A program made the position numbers and the translations under genes. Source: Chloromonas sp. AAM2 (lineage: Eukaryota; Chlorophyta; Chlorophyceae; Chlamydomonadales; Chlamydomonadaceae). Taken from it: a stretch of DNA of 40,344 nt. The DNA is taken from NCBI GenBank assembly GCA_004335635.1, contig QAXH01006438.1, forward strand, positions 1,900-42,243, written 5' to 3'. How positions within the stretch are numbered: position 1 is the first letter of the stretch; each line of letters opens with the position of its first letter. Shown piece after piece: positions 30,037 to 40,329 of this stretch. The notes under the pieces are model-generated. The model was not told the origin of the DNA. It did no database searches and saw nothing but the letters and a program-made list of their open reading frames with translations.

Positions 30037-33000
30037 ATGATGGCAGTTGAGCGAGAATGTAGCAGCTGCAAAACTCTGCAGGTACGGTATTTTCAGCACT
30101 GTTGCACTGGCTTAATTGGCTTGCAAAAGTCACCTTGGCTTTGCTGCAAAAGCCACCTTGGCTTTGCTGGTGTCACATGGTTGGTCAGGCACTTGGTGCG
30201 GGCGAATGGATGGCAACAAGCTGAGTGCATGTTGAGCATGTGCTTGCAGCATGGTCATCAGTGTAAACATACAATCAGCTCGTGACACCATGCAGCACGG
30301 TGTGGAACAGACACCGTGATTCAAAGGAAGGACCTGCAGGCTGTCGGATGGACCCACTCAGCAGATGAACTGTGCGCATCCTCTCATAGCAGGAATTGGC
30401 CTCGACGTTACCCAGCCTTGCGTGTGTCCAACGGCATGCACTGCACTCATGTCCTGTCCTCCTTCAGCTCGTCAAGCGTCAGCTGTCCCAGTCGGAGGAG
30501 CGGGAGCGGGACTTTCGAGAGAAGCTGAGGGATGAAAAGTCAGAGCTAGCAAACACAGCCAGGCAGCTGGAAGTGTCAAAGCGCATGCTGTCACGTGTGG
30601 CAGCTGACAAAGCACAGCTGGAGGTGAGAAGGACGGGCAGCTAAGTGTGCAGGGCAGGTGGGCTCCCTGAATCCCCTTCACACAGTGCTATGCGGCTTCA
30701 GCTAGGCTGATGTAAGGCAGTCGGGACATGGACAGCCAGAACTAGCCAGCTAACGAGCGTGCAGCACAAAGGAGGTAGACATGGGACGAGGCAGGAATGA
30801 GAGAAGACAAGACAAAGATTTCAGTCCAGCCAGGACACAGATTGTTGCCGCCTGGCAGCAGCATGCTTTGGAGCCGGATAGAAGGCCGTTCTCTTGCAAA
30901 CTGTTACAATTTGGAACAATTTGCTGAAATCGTTACCGCATGGCCCCTTAAGACACCTTGGGTGGCCCCTAGCGCACGTTATGCCAGGGGTGCATTGTCT
31001 TGAATGGCCTTCCCACCTGCCCTGCCACGCATGCACAGGTCAATGCAGAGCAGGACAAGGCCGTCTCCCGCAAGTTGGAGGCCCGCCTAGCGGTGGCGTC
31101 CGCTGCGGAGGGGCTGCAGGCCAAGGCGGCCAGATACAAGGCACAGGTGCGTATGCATGCACATACAAACACACACACTGTGCCTTCATGCATGCAGCCG
31201 ATGATCACGCACAGGAATGCCAGGTGTGGACGCCAGGATTAGTACCTGTGTGTCCCTGCCTGTGTTCAGGTTCGGGAGCTGCGGGAGCTGCATGCGGACA
31301 CGGAGGCACGGCTCATGCTGGCAGAGGAGGAGAGGATCACCACGGCCAGAGAGGTGGGGCGTGGCCGCACATGGGAGGGCAAACAGGCTGCACAAAGGGC
31401 TGCTACTGTAAACATGTTCATACACGTCTGTGAACGTTGGTGTGTCAAGGTGTTACATCAGCCTAGCCGAAACCACATAGCACGTTTAAAAGGGGATTCA
31501 GAGAGCCCACCTGCCCTGCACCACCGGCATATGGCCTCTTCCGATGATCTCACCACCACTTCCAGGGCTTTCAGTCCAGCTGCCAGTTGTTTGAGCTGTT
31601 CTTCATCACAGTGGGCGCTATGTGGGTCACAGGTGCATGTGCTCAAGTCCGCCCTGGGTTTGAGGAGCGAGGTGCCCGACGGCGCGCTGGAGAGCCATGG
31701 CAAGCTACTGCATGCGCTAGCACAGGTGCGCTGTGTGCTACACGGCCCGTTTACCAATCGCTCAACCTGTGGCAGGCACAGGCAGTCCACCGGTCATGTG
31801 TCTGCACCGGAGAAGTGGGGCCCGGGTCAGGTGTGCCTTGCACTCACCCGCTGACACCCAACCCTGTCCCTGCATTCCCTGTTCAGAGTCAGGAGGAGAG
31901 CGGAGCCCTGGCCCTGGCCTTGGCTGAGAAGGAGTCTGCGCTGGGCGCGGGGGCGGCGGCACTAAGGGCTGCACAGGGGGAGGTGGAGAGACTGCTGAGT
32001 ATGAGAATTGAGCTCATGGCGGTGAGGCAAGGGCAGGCTGCACGCACACGGGCCCTGAGGGGACGCAGAGAGTGGGTTGGCTGCACTGGGTTGACACACG
32101 TGAGGTGGGCAGGAGGGTCAGGGTTGCTCATGGCGGTGAGGCACATGGCAGGCAGGGAGTGTGTGTACGCATGGGGTTTGGAGGGGACAGCACTGAGGCA
32201 AAGAATTGGTTGGCTGCACTGGGGATGTGCAGTGCCGTGAGTTGAAGGGCTGCAAGTTTCTGAGGGTGGCTGGACAGGGCGATGCGGCTGTGGACTTGAG
32301 TGCTATGGATGGCTCATAACGCTTGTGTTTTGTTTGCCTGCCTCGTGCTGCAGCTGTAGTTTGTGCGCCTTTCATGTGCGCTAAACTATCGCTTGGCTCT
32401 GGGCTTTCTCTGTGCACTTGATGTTGCATGTGTATGAGCATGCCTGACACCTGGAGCATGTTCCTCCCTGGGCCGCGGGTGATGCCACTACTTGTACTTG
32501 TCACATTCTTGCCAGGCTGGCAATGAGGGATTTTGTAAAAGTGGCTGCACTGGAAGATCCATGTGTAGTAGAGGGTGGAGGGGCCTGAGGCCTGTGAGGC
32601 GGTTGCCAGTCCACACCTGCGCACCTGTGCAGTGGCACTGTGCGGATATGTAGTCATAGTTTGTGAGGGTGACATGGACCTGGGCGTGTCTATGCTTGCA
32701 CGAACCTGATAGTGCATGCGCATGGATGTTAGACGTGCCTTGCACTTAAGCACTTAAGCAGCGCGTGATGCACACTCCTTATCTTGGCCCCCTTGTTCCC
32801 AGGCCGGCGACGAGGCGCGGGGCGAGGCGAGCGAGGCCGTAGAGCTAGCGGGGGCGTACCGCCGGGAGGCGGCCGCGGCCAGGCAGGAGACAGCACACCT
32901 GCAGGAGCAGCTGCAGCAGGTGAGAGGCAATACAGGGATAGCGGGACAGTCAGCTCTGAGGGATGGGCTAGGAAGGAAGGGCCTACATTGCTCTGTGGGT

Positions 33001-36000
33001 CGGCAGGAGACAGCACACGTGCAGGGACATGAGGCTGTACTATGTGGATGGCAGCACAGTCAGCTCTGGGTGGCGGGCTAGGCACGGATTGGCCAGGACG
33101 CGGACTTGCCATGCGTTCCTCCTTGGTTTCTAGCCAAGAACTAGGGTTGCCGACGGTGAGCAGTACACATCTTTCAGTCTGCTGCACCTCGGCTGGCCTG
33201 CCATGCACGCAGATGCAAATGCACAATATGACCAACTCAGGAATGAGTAGTGTGCCAAGCAGAAGACATATGTAGCTGGACACAATCAGACACAATCAGA
33301 CACAAGCAGCCAAGGCCCATGGCCCAGGCACTCCTCACAGCCGGTTTGCAGTCAACTAAGCTGCCCGGGCACTGCAGTAGGTTCTGTTGCACAATTTGTT
33401 CTGCCTGCTTGCCCTTCTCCCTCCCTCTCCCCTTGCAGGTGCTTAGCTCCCAGTCTCGTAGCGAGGCGCTGCTGCGGTCGGCCGAGGCCGCCCTGGCCGC
33501 GCAGCAGGACAAGGGCCGGCAGCTCACAGACAAGCTGGACAAACTCGAGCGGGCAGGCAGGCTGTCGGTGAGGGTCCGGGCGGGCAAGAGTGGATTTAGC
33601 CTGACAGGAACGCCAGGACATGTGGCAATGCAACCAGGCAAGGTAGACGCTTCGGTCACTGCTGTCGAACAACAAAAAAGAAGTTTGCCAGTTCTGGGAC
33701 AATTTCTGTGTGGCACCATGATGAGGCTGTCAGTCGTCTGTGGAACTGGTATTTTCAGGAGTGCGTCCATACTAAGCTTTTATGGTGGTGAAACTGTGCA
33801 AAGTGTGGTGTGGTGTTGCTGGTGACTGCCAATACTGGGACAGGGACAGTGAGAAATGGTGGTAGATCATCAGAGATTCCTGTCATTGGAAAAGAACCCC
33901 ACACCCAAGAACCCCACACACACACACACACTCTCTTACACCTGTGGTTTTGCGGACACACACTGGTTTTAATGCCAGTCCCAAAATTGTCCCAGAACTG
34001 GCAAACTTTTTTTTTGTAGTGCGGTATCAGAAGACCTACAACCCAGAACACCTACGCTGTGCCCATTGCTGTTGAACATCATGAATCGTACTAACAGAGC
34101 AGCTCCGGGTTGCACCTACAAACCCTGGGCCTTTCACCATTTCCCAGTCTGTCATCCTCCCGTTTGCACGTCAGCTATCCTCCTGTCCTTTAACTATCCT
34201 CCCATGTGCAGGCTGAGGCTCTTCAGAGCGAGGTGTCGCATGCGCTTGAGCGCGCGGACATGCGCATGCAGGAGGTGCGGACGGAGGCGGCAGCCAGACA
34301 CGCGGCGCTGAGCGAGCAGCTGGCAGCGGCACAGCAGCAGCTGCAGATTGCACAGGTCTGAAGGGCGGTCGAAGTGAGGGTGTAGGGTGAGGATTAGCTG
34401 CTGTGAAGGACGGCTGCAGCAATATGAAAGGTTGGGTGTGTCAATGGCCATGGATTGCAGGGCACGGAGGGTGTTTGCTTGGCACAGTCATGTCTGTTTG
34501 GATTCCTGTGTGGTTCCAGGCCCAGCATGCGGTCGATCAGCGGCGCCACGAAGACGAGGAGGGCGAGCGGGATGCGGCCTTGTCCCGCGTGCGAGCGGAG
34601 CGGGCGGGCGCGGAGCGGGAGACGGCCGAGGCACGGCGGGAGACGGAGCGACTGAGGGCACAGCTGGAAGCGATGGAGGACGAGTGTGACAAGTGCAGGG
34701 TGAGGCCTGTGGGCACAGGGCTGACTGTTGGTCATGGCGTGAGTGAGCTGCTCAGTGGTTGCACAAAGCCATGACTCATGCAGGACTTACAGCAGCCTAG
34801 CCGAAACCGCATAGCACTGTGTAAAGGGAATTCAGAGAGCCCACCTGTCCTACATCCACCGGTATGCGGCGACAAAAGGTGATTTGCCGGTCCCCACAGA
34901 GCACATTCACCCGCCTGGTCTCATGCATAGCTTAGTTCCAGGGGCCGCACCCGCAAAGCGTCACTTGAAAGGTCGCAGAAAAATTGTCAAGACATGAGAA
35001 AGGCATTGAGCAGAGATGGGTGTTGCCAATCCGCAGTGGTCAATCCCAAGTTGTCGAAGTCAACTTTATTGACAAAGTTGGAGCAAACTCAAAGCATAAG
35101 CATAAGCATCCTGTTAGCATAACAGCATAACATAACAGCAGGCATACACTACCAGCGACTTCCATGACTTTCAGGCATGACTTTTGGACTGGGTGCGGTG
35201 GCAGGGGCGCTGGGAGGGCAGGGGCGCTGTTTTCAGTGCACAGCGCTCATTTGCATGCCATGTGCTCTGTGTTACAGCACGATGTGAGCGTCACAGAGGC
35301 CGTAGCCCGCGCCGCTCGCGAGGAGGCAGCGGCCGCGGAGCAAGCCCTGCGGGAGGAGCGGGACGGGGCGGCGGCGCTCCGGACCCGGGTTGAAGCCGTG
35401 GACTCCCGACTGCGCAGCGCACTGACAGCCAGCAGCCAACGAGAGGAGGCGTTGCAGGCGGAGGTGCGGCCAACATTTCAACCGCTTAATTATATCAATC
35501 ACAATCGCTCATGCAAGTCTGAGGATGAGGTACGACCCGGCATCCTCGCGTCAAGTCTGATCCCGCTGTGCCCGCAGGTGTCCCATATGCAATCCGAGCT
35601 CTCCACTGCATCGCTAGTTGCCTTGAAGCTTAAGGAGGAGCTGTCGGCCATGCGCGCACAGGTGGGGCGGGCAAAGAGTAGCCGTTACATGATGGTAGCC
35701 GTTACATGCCATGACGGCAGCCGTACTGAAGCTGACAAAAATCTTCCGTTGGCTTCCTTCCGTCTGCCTCAACCTCAGAACCGCAGAACCTCTGCTTGCT
35801 TGACGTTTGTGTGTTTGGACGTGCAGGCTTTGGATGCCGCCCGAGAGAACGCTCATGCTGACACGCAAGTTGAGGAACTGCACACAACAATACAATCCCT
35901 CACGGCTTCAAAGGTATGTGCACGCCTGCAGAACTTCTTGATTTGCCTATGCATGCCACCAGCCACCAAATTAGATGGCAGGCATTGCTTAAAGGCGCAG

Positions 36001-36836
36001 ACTGCGTGATAATTGAGTGACGAGTGTGTGCATGCTGCAGGCCAAGGTTCAGAGCGCATTGCTTGAGCAACTGAGTGCATTCCGCGATAAGCTTGCGCTT
36101 GTGGAAGAGGAGAATCGACAGCTGAGGCTTGCGTTGGGCATGATGGGGCAGAGACCGCGCCCCGCAGTCGGAGCCATGCCAGCGGCCAAGGACGAAGCGG
36201 CCTCGAACAAGGTGCGCAGACAAGTTCGGCGTTGAATCCTGGCGTAGTAAAATGAATGAATGATCTCATTACATCAGCTTAGGCGAAACTGCATAGCACT
36301 GTTTAAAGGAGATTCAGAGAGTCCACCTGCCTTGCACATCCACCGGTATATGCAGTGACAAAAAATGATTGGCCGGTACCTTGGGATGTCACTGGACAGG
36401 ACGCAGCAAAATGCAAAGGCATGAGAAAGCCATCGGTATATACATGAGAATACATTGAGCAGAGACATTGGCAGTTGTCACTCCGCAGTTGTCGATATGG
36501 CCATCCAGCCTTTTTGTGCAGGCTCTGGAGCATGCGGTGAAAGCAGCGACTGCTGCCGCGGCTGCCGCACGAATTGGGGTGCATCGATCGCCTCCAGGAA
36601 GCGCTGCAAAAATTTCAGCGATCCGCTCCTCCACACCGTCCTCTATGCTGAACAGGGCACGCGACCACTCCAGGGCTCTTGGATACGAGGACAGTGAGGA
36701 TGAAGATGAGGAACTCAAAGGCCACCAGGCAGAGCGGGTCTGGGAGCACACAAGCACTGCAGTAGCCCGAAGTGCAGTTGCGCGCGGAGCGGGCAGTCCG
36801 ATGCTGAGCCACTTGCGAACTGCACTCAGAAAGTGA
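30037..36836 (+). CDS. Long coiled-coil protein of unknown function
   Basis: Not recognised beyond its fold: 677 residues, almost all charged Ala/Glu/Arg/Gln-rich coiled coil. The exons are 30037-30081, 30468-30623, 31039-31146, 31270-31353, 31633-31725, 31887-32021, 32803-32919, 33439-33567, 34212-34355, 34520-34699, 35278-35463, 35578-35661, 35827-35913, 36041-36211 and 36522-36836. Every internal junction is phase 0 and the total is 2,034 nt. The start chosen is ATGATGGCAGTTGAG, giving MMAVERECSSCKTLQ. The last exon leaves the coil: Ser/Pro/Arg-rich, then an acidic patch (GYEDSEDEDEEL, about residue 627) and a basic C-terminus. No membrane segment or targeting peptide is visible. A cytoskeletal, ciliary or scaffold role would be a guess from composition. 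The donor at 34356 (GTCTGA) is non-consensus. Retroposon copies lie in introns 2, 4, 10 and 14, and another repeat in intron 8. Confidence 0.85.
30120..30172. repeat. 25-bp tandem duplication in intron 1 of the plus-strand coiled-coil gene
   Basis: Two copies of CACCTTGGCTTTGCTG in a 25-bp period. Confidence 0.8.
30650..30716 (+). mobile_element. Truncated retroposon copy, intron 2 of the plus-strand coiled-coil gene
   Basis: GGGCAGGTGGGCTCCCTGAA to GCTAGGCTGATGTAA, the 67-bp 3' part only. Confidence 0.75.
31451..31568 (-). mobile_element. Retroposon copy with the GAGATCATTGG module, intron 4 of the plus-strand coiled-coil gene
   Basis: The plus strand begins TTACATCAGCCTAGCCGAAA and ends in GATGATCTCACCACCACTTC, the reverse complement of the 5' module. 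Confidence 0.75.
33668..34018. mobile_element. Inverted pair of repeat family 2 ends (TIR-like), intron 8 of the plus-strand coiled-coil gene
   Basis: AAAAAAGAAGTTTGCCAGTT at the left end and its complement (AACTGGCAAACTTTTTTTTT) at the right, about 30 bp of near-perfect inverted repeat enclosing about 290 bp with a short AC microsatellite. It looks like a foldback or MITE-type unit, or two opposed copies. Confidence 0.65.
34790..35155 (-). mobile_element. Longest retroposon copy, intron 10 of the plus-strand coiled-coil gene
   Basis: The whole family block order is present (plus strand from CAGCCTAGCCGAAACCGCAT), then CATGAGAAAGGCATTGAGCA and a 5' extension ending in short AGCATAA tandem units, GCAGGCATACA. 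About 365 bp. Confidence 0.8.
36270..36500 (-). mobile_element. Retroposon copy, intron 14 of the plus-strand coiled-coil gene
   Basis: From ATTACATCAGCTTAGGCGAA through GGAGATTCAGAGAGTCCACC to GCATGAGAAAGCC and the 5' extension. The middle is internally deleted. It ends only about 20 bp before the acceptor of the last exon. Confidence 0.75.
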
Positions 36837-37129
36837 AAACCCAGACACCCCTCCTGCTCAAGCGTTGAGCGGTCAAGCAGGACCAATGGCGCACAGCAGC
36901 CGGCCGGTGGCAGCAGGACGCCGAACTCGTCAACGAACTAAGATAACTTACAGCAGAGGGCCACACAGAGTCTGAGTCTGAACTGAGGGGCGTTTTGCAA
37001 TTATCTTGGCTGAGCCTCCGCTGAATGCTCATGTGTGAGGATGGCAGGAATTATGATGGGGCCAGGGCCAGATAGTGGTGTTTTGCGCATGCTCAACAGC
37101 TGGCTGTATGCCTCCTAATTATGACAGCT

Positions 37130-37134
37130 TGTAA
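37130..37134 (+). terminator. Candidate TGTAA polyadenylation signal of the plus-strand coiled-coil gene
   Basis: TGTAA about 294 nt downstream of the TGA stop at 36834-36836. Motif and distance only. Confidence 0.35.
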
Positions 37135-37509
37135 CCATTGCATTTGACCATGTGGCTGCGTTCTGGCACCCAAGGTTCCATAAGGCGCAATGTATTGGAT
37201 GACGTCAGATGCGCTGCATCACAGACCTCTTTTAGATGTCATGTCTGTGAGTGACGACCTGGCGCAGATGCAAACCCGCCCGAATTCATCAAGGATTGTT
37301 TCCTCTAGTTTCTGGTTGCGTCATTAGCTTTCGAGAGTGCCACTAATAAGTATTTTGTACGGACTCGTAATAACTCTGTTGCCGTCTGGATGAGCTTCCT
37401 GCCAAACATCATGTCATCGCGTGTAAGGGCAACTGGGTCACTGGGTGCACTGCGTTCGTCAGATATGGTGAGCCCGTTGTCGCCAAGAGGGGGCCAGGAA
37501 CATGCCGCT

Positions 37510-37691
37510 CTACTCGTCCAGCAGGGTCTGGCGGGCCCGGCTGTCACCCTGAAATGTCACTGTGCAGACTCCGCTGCCTTTTTCTGTGCCCGAACCTGGG
37601 CAAGGTTCAGCGCGACCTCAGCCTTGGCATGTTCAAACTGCTCGCAGAGCCCCGCGTTCTCCTCGCGCTGTTTCTGGTTGACAAGCAGCTC
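37510..37691 (-). pseudogene. Orphan minus-strand coiled-coil exon
   Basis: After an ACTAACAG acceptor the frame reads ELLVNQKQREENAGLCEQFE and continues as clean coiled coil to AESAQ, TGA at 37559-37557. Alternatively a very short intron (CAG before GTTCGG to TTTCAG before GGTGAC) extends it with GDSRARQTLLDE, TAG at 37512-37510. No upstream exon was found to 39,400; instead a repeat lies just upstream (37797-37990). It could be the last exon of a degraded gene, an exon of a gene with a very long intron, or an exon fragment duplicated from elsewhere. No parent in this window was recognised. Confidence 0.4.
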
Positions 37692-37796
37692 CTGTTAGTA
37701 TCCCAGCGCGAACCAGCGCGCAGAGAAGTCAGAGCTCTTGGAGTAGTTCGGAAATCCCAAAGCAGGAAAGATCGCGCCGAGCTCAGGCCAGACCAG

Positions 37797-37990
37797 GCGA
37801 AAAAAAAAGGAAGTTTGCCAGTTCTGGGACAATTCCTGGGAACTGGTCTGAAATACCGCCAGGAACCATTTTGTGTCAACAAACCTGGACTAGACAGGAA
37901 CTACAGTGTCAAAAGACAAACGGGTGTGAGACCCGTCTGACCGGTACCTCAGAAGTTTGTAATGTGACAAACCAGCACCGGACGCATTGG
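37797..37990 (+). repeat. Repeat family 2, shorter copy
   Basis: A-run then GGAAGTTTGCCAGTTCTGGG, with the same block order as 26411-26725 to GTGACAAACCAGCACC. Confidence 0.75.
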
Positions 37991-39289
37991 ATATATGGTG
38001 ACAATGATGGACAAGATGTGTTGCTCTTTTCCTGTAACAAGGAGTGCTTTTATCTAGGGCACCTGGTTGGTATACTCCTGCTGTGGCTTGACGGTGGTGA
38101 CTACCATGACTGGGTCAACTGAGTGTGGTGGCGACTGTGCAGACATTTCCCATTCACCACACGGAACTTACAAGTGAACAAGTGAACTGGGTGGCGAAAT
38201 TACCAAGACATGCCAAACACGAAAGCACCGCGGCAACACAACTCAACTTGTCAACTGGTTGCATGTGATTGTGCCTATGCTGCTTGACCCATGTTACAGG
38301 TAGAGAGTGCACACACGTGACAACACACTATCACTCTGACGTTGGGCATGGCATGACAGCTGGATGCGACCTGGCTATCTTCCATCATACAAAACCATAG
38401 CTTATACCCTTTCCGTCCATACCATACGCATGTCACTCATGACTGACAACACTTGCGGCTTCCAACGTGTTGCATGAGCAAGGGAAGCCACAGCCTTGAG
38501 GCAACAGCCCTCCAAATGTTGTGACGCCGGTCGAGTTTTCCTCTTGCCCCGCCGTGTCAACGAAGCATGTACGTACCCAGGTGCTGTCAGTTGCGAATAA
38601 TCAAAGCTGGTGTGCTGGATGGCAACAATCAGCCAGCAGGTAGGCAGGGGCTGCCCTGTACAGTTCACTGCTTTCACAGGTTGGCAGCGCTACATACCAG
38701 CAAATGCCTTGCCACCGATGTTTCAAAATACGGACTGAAGCTAGTGAGCTGGAACATGTCGGGTGCAGTGTGTGTGGCGTGAGCCAGGAGGTCCAAGTGT
38801 CCTGCACAGCGTTGGTCACGTGCGCGCCCTCCCCACCTTATCCATATCCAGGCACAGTCGGCCTTGCTGGACCTGCCTGCCCATGCACGCACGCTCGCCT
38901 GACCAGAGTCTACAACACACCAGCCGTGCACCAAGCTAGGCTTGAGTTCTTTGTACAATTGACTTCACGAAACCATACAATTGGCAGTAGTGGTGTTGCT
39001 AAGAACTTCAGTTAACAAGTGAAAGGGCCCGACCACTGCATCTGATATATGCACCCTTGCGCACATGCTGATGTGGCATCTGGAAGAAACGGATGATAAG
39101 TGCGCGTGTGACCACGTTTTGTAACTTTTGATGCGCACTCTTTAATCCATTGATGTTAGCCACACATCATGCTCTTACCCTATTGATTCCTATCAATCCT
39201 CAGACTTTGAAGCCAGTATGCCCCTATCAACAGAATCAACCTCAGAAGCCAGCCAACGAAAACTTCTGGCCGATGTCCGAGACAGCTGC
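37991..39289. other. Stretch without recognised genes upstream of the orphan coiled-coil exon
   Basis: Only repeat family 3 (38814-38886) was recognised. Short open frames on both strands show no family resemblance. Confidence 0.45.
38814..38886 (+). repeat. Repeat family 3 copy
   Basis: GTCACGTGCGCGCCCTCCCC, ACCTTATCCATATCCAGGCA and CGGCCTTGCTGGACCTG, about 90 percent like the inverted copy at 27170-27242. Confidence 0.7.
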
Positions 39290-39374
39290 ATGTACCGGTG
39301 GATGTGTAAGACAGGTGGACTCTCTGAATCCCTTCACACCGTTCCATGCGGTCCCAGGCTAGGCTGATGTAAGG
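39290..39374 (+). mobile_element. Truncated retroposon copy
   Basis: TGTACCGGTGGATGTGTAAG to GCTAGGCTGATGTAA, lying just downstream of the ZnT9-like stop on the opposite strand. Confidence 0.75.
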
Positions 39375-39419
39375 CAAAGGGCCCGCACCAGCGTCAGCGC
39401 AGAGCGCCTGTGCAACATG

Positions 39420-40085
39420 TCACTCTGAACTGAGGGGCGATGCCCGCTTTGCAGCGGTTTCTATGCCCACTGCCTGCGGTTGCGCCGGGGTTGCGATGTG
39501 TGTGGTGGCGGTGTGTGGCGGTGGCCGGGCCTCCGAGTCCATGCTATCCATGCTGCCCGATCGGGAGGCCTGCGAGGGGTTGTAGCCCGACCGGCCGCGG
39601 TCAGTCTCCAGGTCCACATAGCGGATACCCGGGTTGATGGCCTGAGTGCACAGGCAGAGGCAAGCGCAGCACTGCTAAGCTGAACAGCGCAGCACAGCTG
39701 GGGGACGTCGCACAGCCTCAGCAGCACTGCAAGAACACTGTCCCGCTGGCCGAAAGTGCAGCAGGTCGTGGTGTAGTGCCAGCCATGGATACATGGACAG
39801 AAGGTGTTGGGCGCACACTTTCCTTCAGATTGCCAGATAGTTCCATTCCAGTGTCCTCCCACACGCCCTGCCTACACACACCCCGCTGCGGCCCTCACCT
39901 GGATCTCCACCTCGATCCTGTCCACCTCGGCCCTCACCTGGATCTCCACCTCGATCCTGTCCACCTCGGCGCCCACCGCGTTGATGATGTCCCGCCCGTA
40001 GTTCTTCAACACTGCGTCCAGCTCGCCCGCACTGCCACGCCCCGCTGCCACGGCCTGTCGCTCTGCCTCAAGAGCGGCCTCAAGC
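39420..40085 (-). CDS. C-terminal exons of a ZnT9/SLC30A9-like (MTP7-type) cation transporter, 5' part missing
   Basis: Two exons seen: 40085-39938 (or to 39899 if the second donor is used) and 39641-39420, ending in TGA. The encoded pieces NYGRDIINAVGAEVDRIEVE and INPGIRYVDLETD match the conserved soluble C-terminus of SLC30A9/ZnT9 and plant MTP7, members of the cation diffusion facilitator family that export zinc or other divalent metals from mitochondria or other organelles. The transmembrane part would lie to the right, beyond 40344. The last about 55 residues (SMDSMDSE, PPPHTATTH) look disordered and extend past the usual family end. The exon begins in phase 2 after a CGTCAG acceptor. 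A 39-bp tandem duplication at its end doubles the splice donor. Confidence 0.72.
39897..39974 (-). repeat. 39-bp tandem duplication spanning exon end and splice donor
   Basis: Two near-identical 39-bp units, each containing codons for AEVDRIEVEIQ followed by CAG-GTGAGG. Both donors (exon ends 39938 and 39899) are in phase 0, so either splice choice keeps the frame, differing by 13 residues. Confidence 0.9.
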
Positions 40086-40329
40086 CTGACGGACGGGAGA
40101 CGTGCAGGGCGCAGGGAATCGTGAGCTGACACGCCGCAGTGCATACACGCCTTAATACATACTGCCTTGCACATCACATGCCAGCTCAACTAGTCAAAAC
40201 CGGAGATTGATTTGACCTGTATGTGCATAGGTGTCATGTGCATCTCGACGTGAATCCTGCGCCTTGGCACTAGTGGCTTGAAACTAGTGGTTGGTTGCTG
40301 CACACGCCGCCGCCTGCCACAGCCCTCCT

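Noticed and set aside
31451..31510. tRNA-like A box (TAGCCGAAACC) in the retroposon read from the TTACATCAG side
   Set aside because: B-box fit is poor and the spacing too short. The shared-end pattern argues that the element reads the other way.
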